From assembly GCA_024697705.1 (NCBI GenBank), contig JAILFF010000137.1:1-6281 (forward strand): 6,281 nucleotides of DNA. Reading direction: 5' to 3'. This document shows, in pieces, positions 5,267 to 6,281 of this stretch. The stretch is from Ruminococcus sp. Its GTDB lineage: Bacteria > Bacillota > Clostridia > Oscillospirales > Ruminococcaceae. The translations under genes and the position numbers were made by a program. How positions within the stretch are numbered: position 1 is the stretch's first letter; every line of letters starts with the position of its first letter. The notes beneath the pieces were generated by a model. The model made no database searches. It was not told where the DNA came from and saw only the letters and a program-made list of their open reading frames with translations.

Positions 5267-6055
5267 TCACGACTTCGCGATGAACCTCGTGCCGACGGGA
5301 ATACCGTCATAGATCTTATACAGATTCTCGGGCTCTCTGCCGTTGACGATCACCATATCAACGCCGCTCGACATAGCTATCTCCGCCGCGTTGATCTTCG
5401 TTATCATGCCGCCCGTGCCGAGCTTCGAGCCCGCGCCGCCCGCAAGCTGCCTGATCTCGTCGGTGATCTCCGTCACCTCGTGGATAAGCTTCGCGTCATG
5501 ATTTGCGTGAGGATCCTTGTCATACAGACCGTCTATATCGGACATTATTATAAGCAGATCAGCCTTAGCGATAGATGCCACCGTCGCCGCAAGCGAGTCG
5601 TTCTCGCCCACTTCAAGCTCCAGCTCGTCGATAGCCACCGTGTCGTTCTCGTTGACAACGGGGATAACTCCCTGCTGCAAAACGCGCTCCAAGGCATTCT
5701 CGACGTTCTTTCGCCTGTCCTCCAGAAGGACATACTTCGTCAAAAGCAGCTGCGCCACCGTGATCGAATACCCCGAAAACTGCTTGTCGTACATATACAT
5801 CAGCTCGCACTGACCCACCGCCGCGCACGCCTGCTTCGACGGAGTGTCCTTCGGGCGCTCGGGAAGACCGAGCTTCGCCATTCCGAGAGCCACCGCGCCG
5901 CTCGACACGAGGACTATCTCCCAGCCCGCGTTATGAATGTCGGCAAGTATCTTCACGAGCTTTTCAAAGCGCCTGATGTTCAGCCTGCCCGTCTTGTGCG
6001 TCAGCGTGGACGAACCGAGCTTCACCACTACGCGCCGTTTTTTATTGCTTTCCAA
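5267..6055 (-). CDS. proB: Glutamate 5-kinase, catalytic domain only
   Basis: Phosphorylates L-glutamate with ATP to gamma-glutamyl phosphate, the first step of proline synthesis, in the cytosol. All amino-acid-kinase landmarks are present: VVVKLGSS (9-16, phosphate binding), LVSSGAVALG (49-58), NENDTV (135-140), VGENDSLAA (149-157), SDIDGLYDKDP (172-182) and GTGGMITKINAA (213-224). At 262 residues it ends after the kinase domain; the C-terminal PUA domain of the roughly 370-residue enterobacterial type is absent, as in many Firmicutes. I start at TTG 6055 because GGGGAG lies 7 nt upstream and the protein then begins MESNKKRRVVVKLGSS. A longer frame to 6145 would run through the preceding gene's 3' end. 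No proA follows within the window; the gene ends 14 nt before the shared terminator. The promoter is upstream of the window or of the preceding gene. Confidence 0.96.
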   Translation of the reverse strand: MESNKKRRVVVKLGSSTLTHKTGRLNIRRFEKLVKILADIHNAGWEIVLVSSGAVALGMAKLGLPERPKDTPSKQACAAVGQCELMYMYDKQFSGYSITVAQLLLTKYVLLEDRRKNVENALERVLQQGVIPVVNENDTVAIDELELEVGENDSLAATVASIAKADLLIIMSDIDGLYDKDPHANHDAKLIHEVTEITDEIRQLAGGAGSKLGTGGMITKINAAEIAMSSGVDMVIVNGREPENLYKIYDGIPVGTRFIAKS

Positions 6056-6089
6056 ATTTCTTCTCCCCTTACTTCTCCTATATGAATAA
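6056..6089 (-). promoter_or_regulatory. Ribosome site region of proB
   Basis: The 34-nt gap before proB holds two purine-rich sites on the minus strand, AGGAGAAG and GGGGAG. The second is 7 nt from TTG 6055 and decides the start. No promoter hexamers fit in the gap, so proB is likely co-transcribed with the gene upstream. Confidence 0.7.
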
Positions 6090-6281
6090 TCATTCCCTGA
6101 ACCATTTCGGATTATCGCCGAACTCAGCCGCCAACTCGCCGCCAAGCTGCTCCCTTACCTTTATAAAGAAGCTCACCGCCTGCCGAAGTATAACGAGCGC
6201 TTCGACGCGGGTCTTTACCTCATAATCGGCGTGAGTATAGCCTATATTGAAATTGTAGCTTTCAATAGAAATACCCACATC
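6090..6281 (-). CDS. 3' end of an unrecognised gene upstream of proB (partial)
   Basis: The frame stays open to the right edge and stops at TGA 6090-6092; 63 residues are visible. A GTG at 6278 is an available start, but the frame continues beyond the window, so the real start is probably outside. The visible part has a soluble, helix-rich middle (YEVKTRVEALVILRQAVSFF) and ends in EFGDNPKWFRE. It has no membrane segment and I recognise no family. Same strand and a 34-nt gap suggest co-transcription with proB. Confidence 0.65.
   Translation of the reverse strand, partial: DVGISIESYNFNIGYTHADYEVKTRVEALVILRQAVSFFIKVREQLGGELAAEFGDNPKWFRE

Noticed and set aside
5252..6085. 277-codon plus-strand ORF opposite proB
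   Set aside because: ProB carries all kinase motifs on the minus strand; the plus-strand product is Arg/His-rich shadow sequence.

Overview
The window looks like a chromosomal segment from a Gram-positive, low-to-mid GC member of the Clostridia, most likely Oscillospiraceae or Ruminococcus-like. This is inferred from strong AGGAGG-type ribosome sites, frequent TTG and GTG starts, consensus TTGACA/TATAAT promoters with extended -10 elements, AT-rich intergenic DNA beside GC-richer genes, a DUF896 (YnzC-type) gene, and a short glutamate 5-kinase. There are no tRNA or rRNA genes, no CRISPR array and no intact transposase.

Layout. (1) Positions 1-2465, minus strand: a large gene for an exported protein. 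It is open through the left edge, so 821 residues are visible and no stop is seen. It has a clean signal peptide, no family I recognise, and an Ala/Ser/Pro/Asp tail at the point where the window cuts it. (2) Positions 2466-2873: its control region, with two copies of a 43-bp promoter module 218 bp apart, a 36-codon ORF between them, and a terminator for the upstream operon. (3) Positions 2874-4084, minus strand: a two-gene operon, DUF896 protein then WYL-domain transcription regulator. Its strong promoter lies at 4330-4358, and the leader of about 240 nt can fold into several stems. (4) Positions 4359-4647: a divergent intergenic region with a 93-bp inverted-repeat unit, a 9-bp operator-like palindrome and a near-perfect consensus promoter firing right. 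(5) Positions 4648-5195, plus strand: a translationally coupled pair, a small charged helical protein and a stand-alone sigma-70 region 4-like HTH protein. (6) Positions 5214-5253: a bidirectional terminator. (7) Positions 5267-6055, minus strand: proB (glutamate 5-kinase, catalytic domain only). Upstream is the 3' end of an unrecognised gene that runs off the right edge.

How they may work together: proB and its upstream neighbour form one transcription unit that ends at the shared terminator. The window holds two putative DNA-binding regulators (WYL and the sigma-4-like protein), transcribed divergently from one well-structured intergenic region. The WYL operon lies directly upstream of the exported-protein gene, but a terminator and fresh promoters separate them. 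Whether WYL controls the duplicated promoters is only a hypothesis. The parts most worth checking are the promoter duplication, the structured DUF896-WYL leader, and the helical protein/sigma-4-like pair. I see no clear complete new defence or mobile system.
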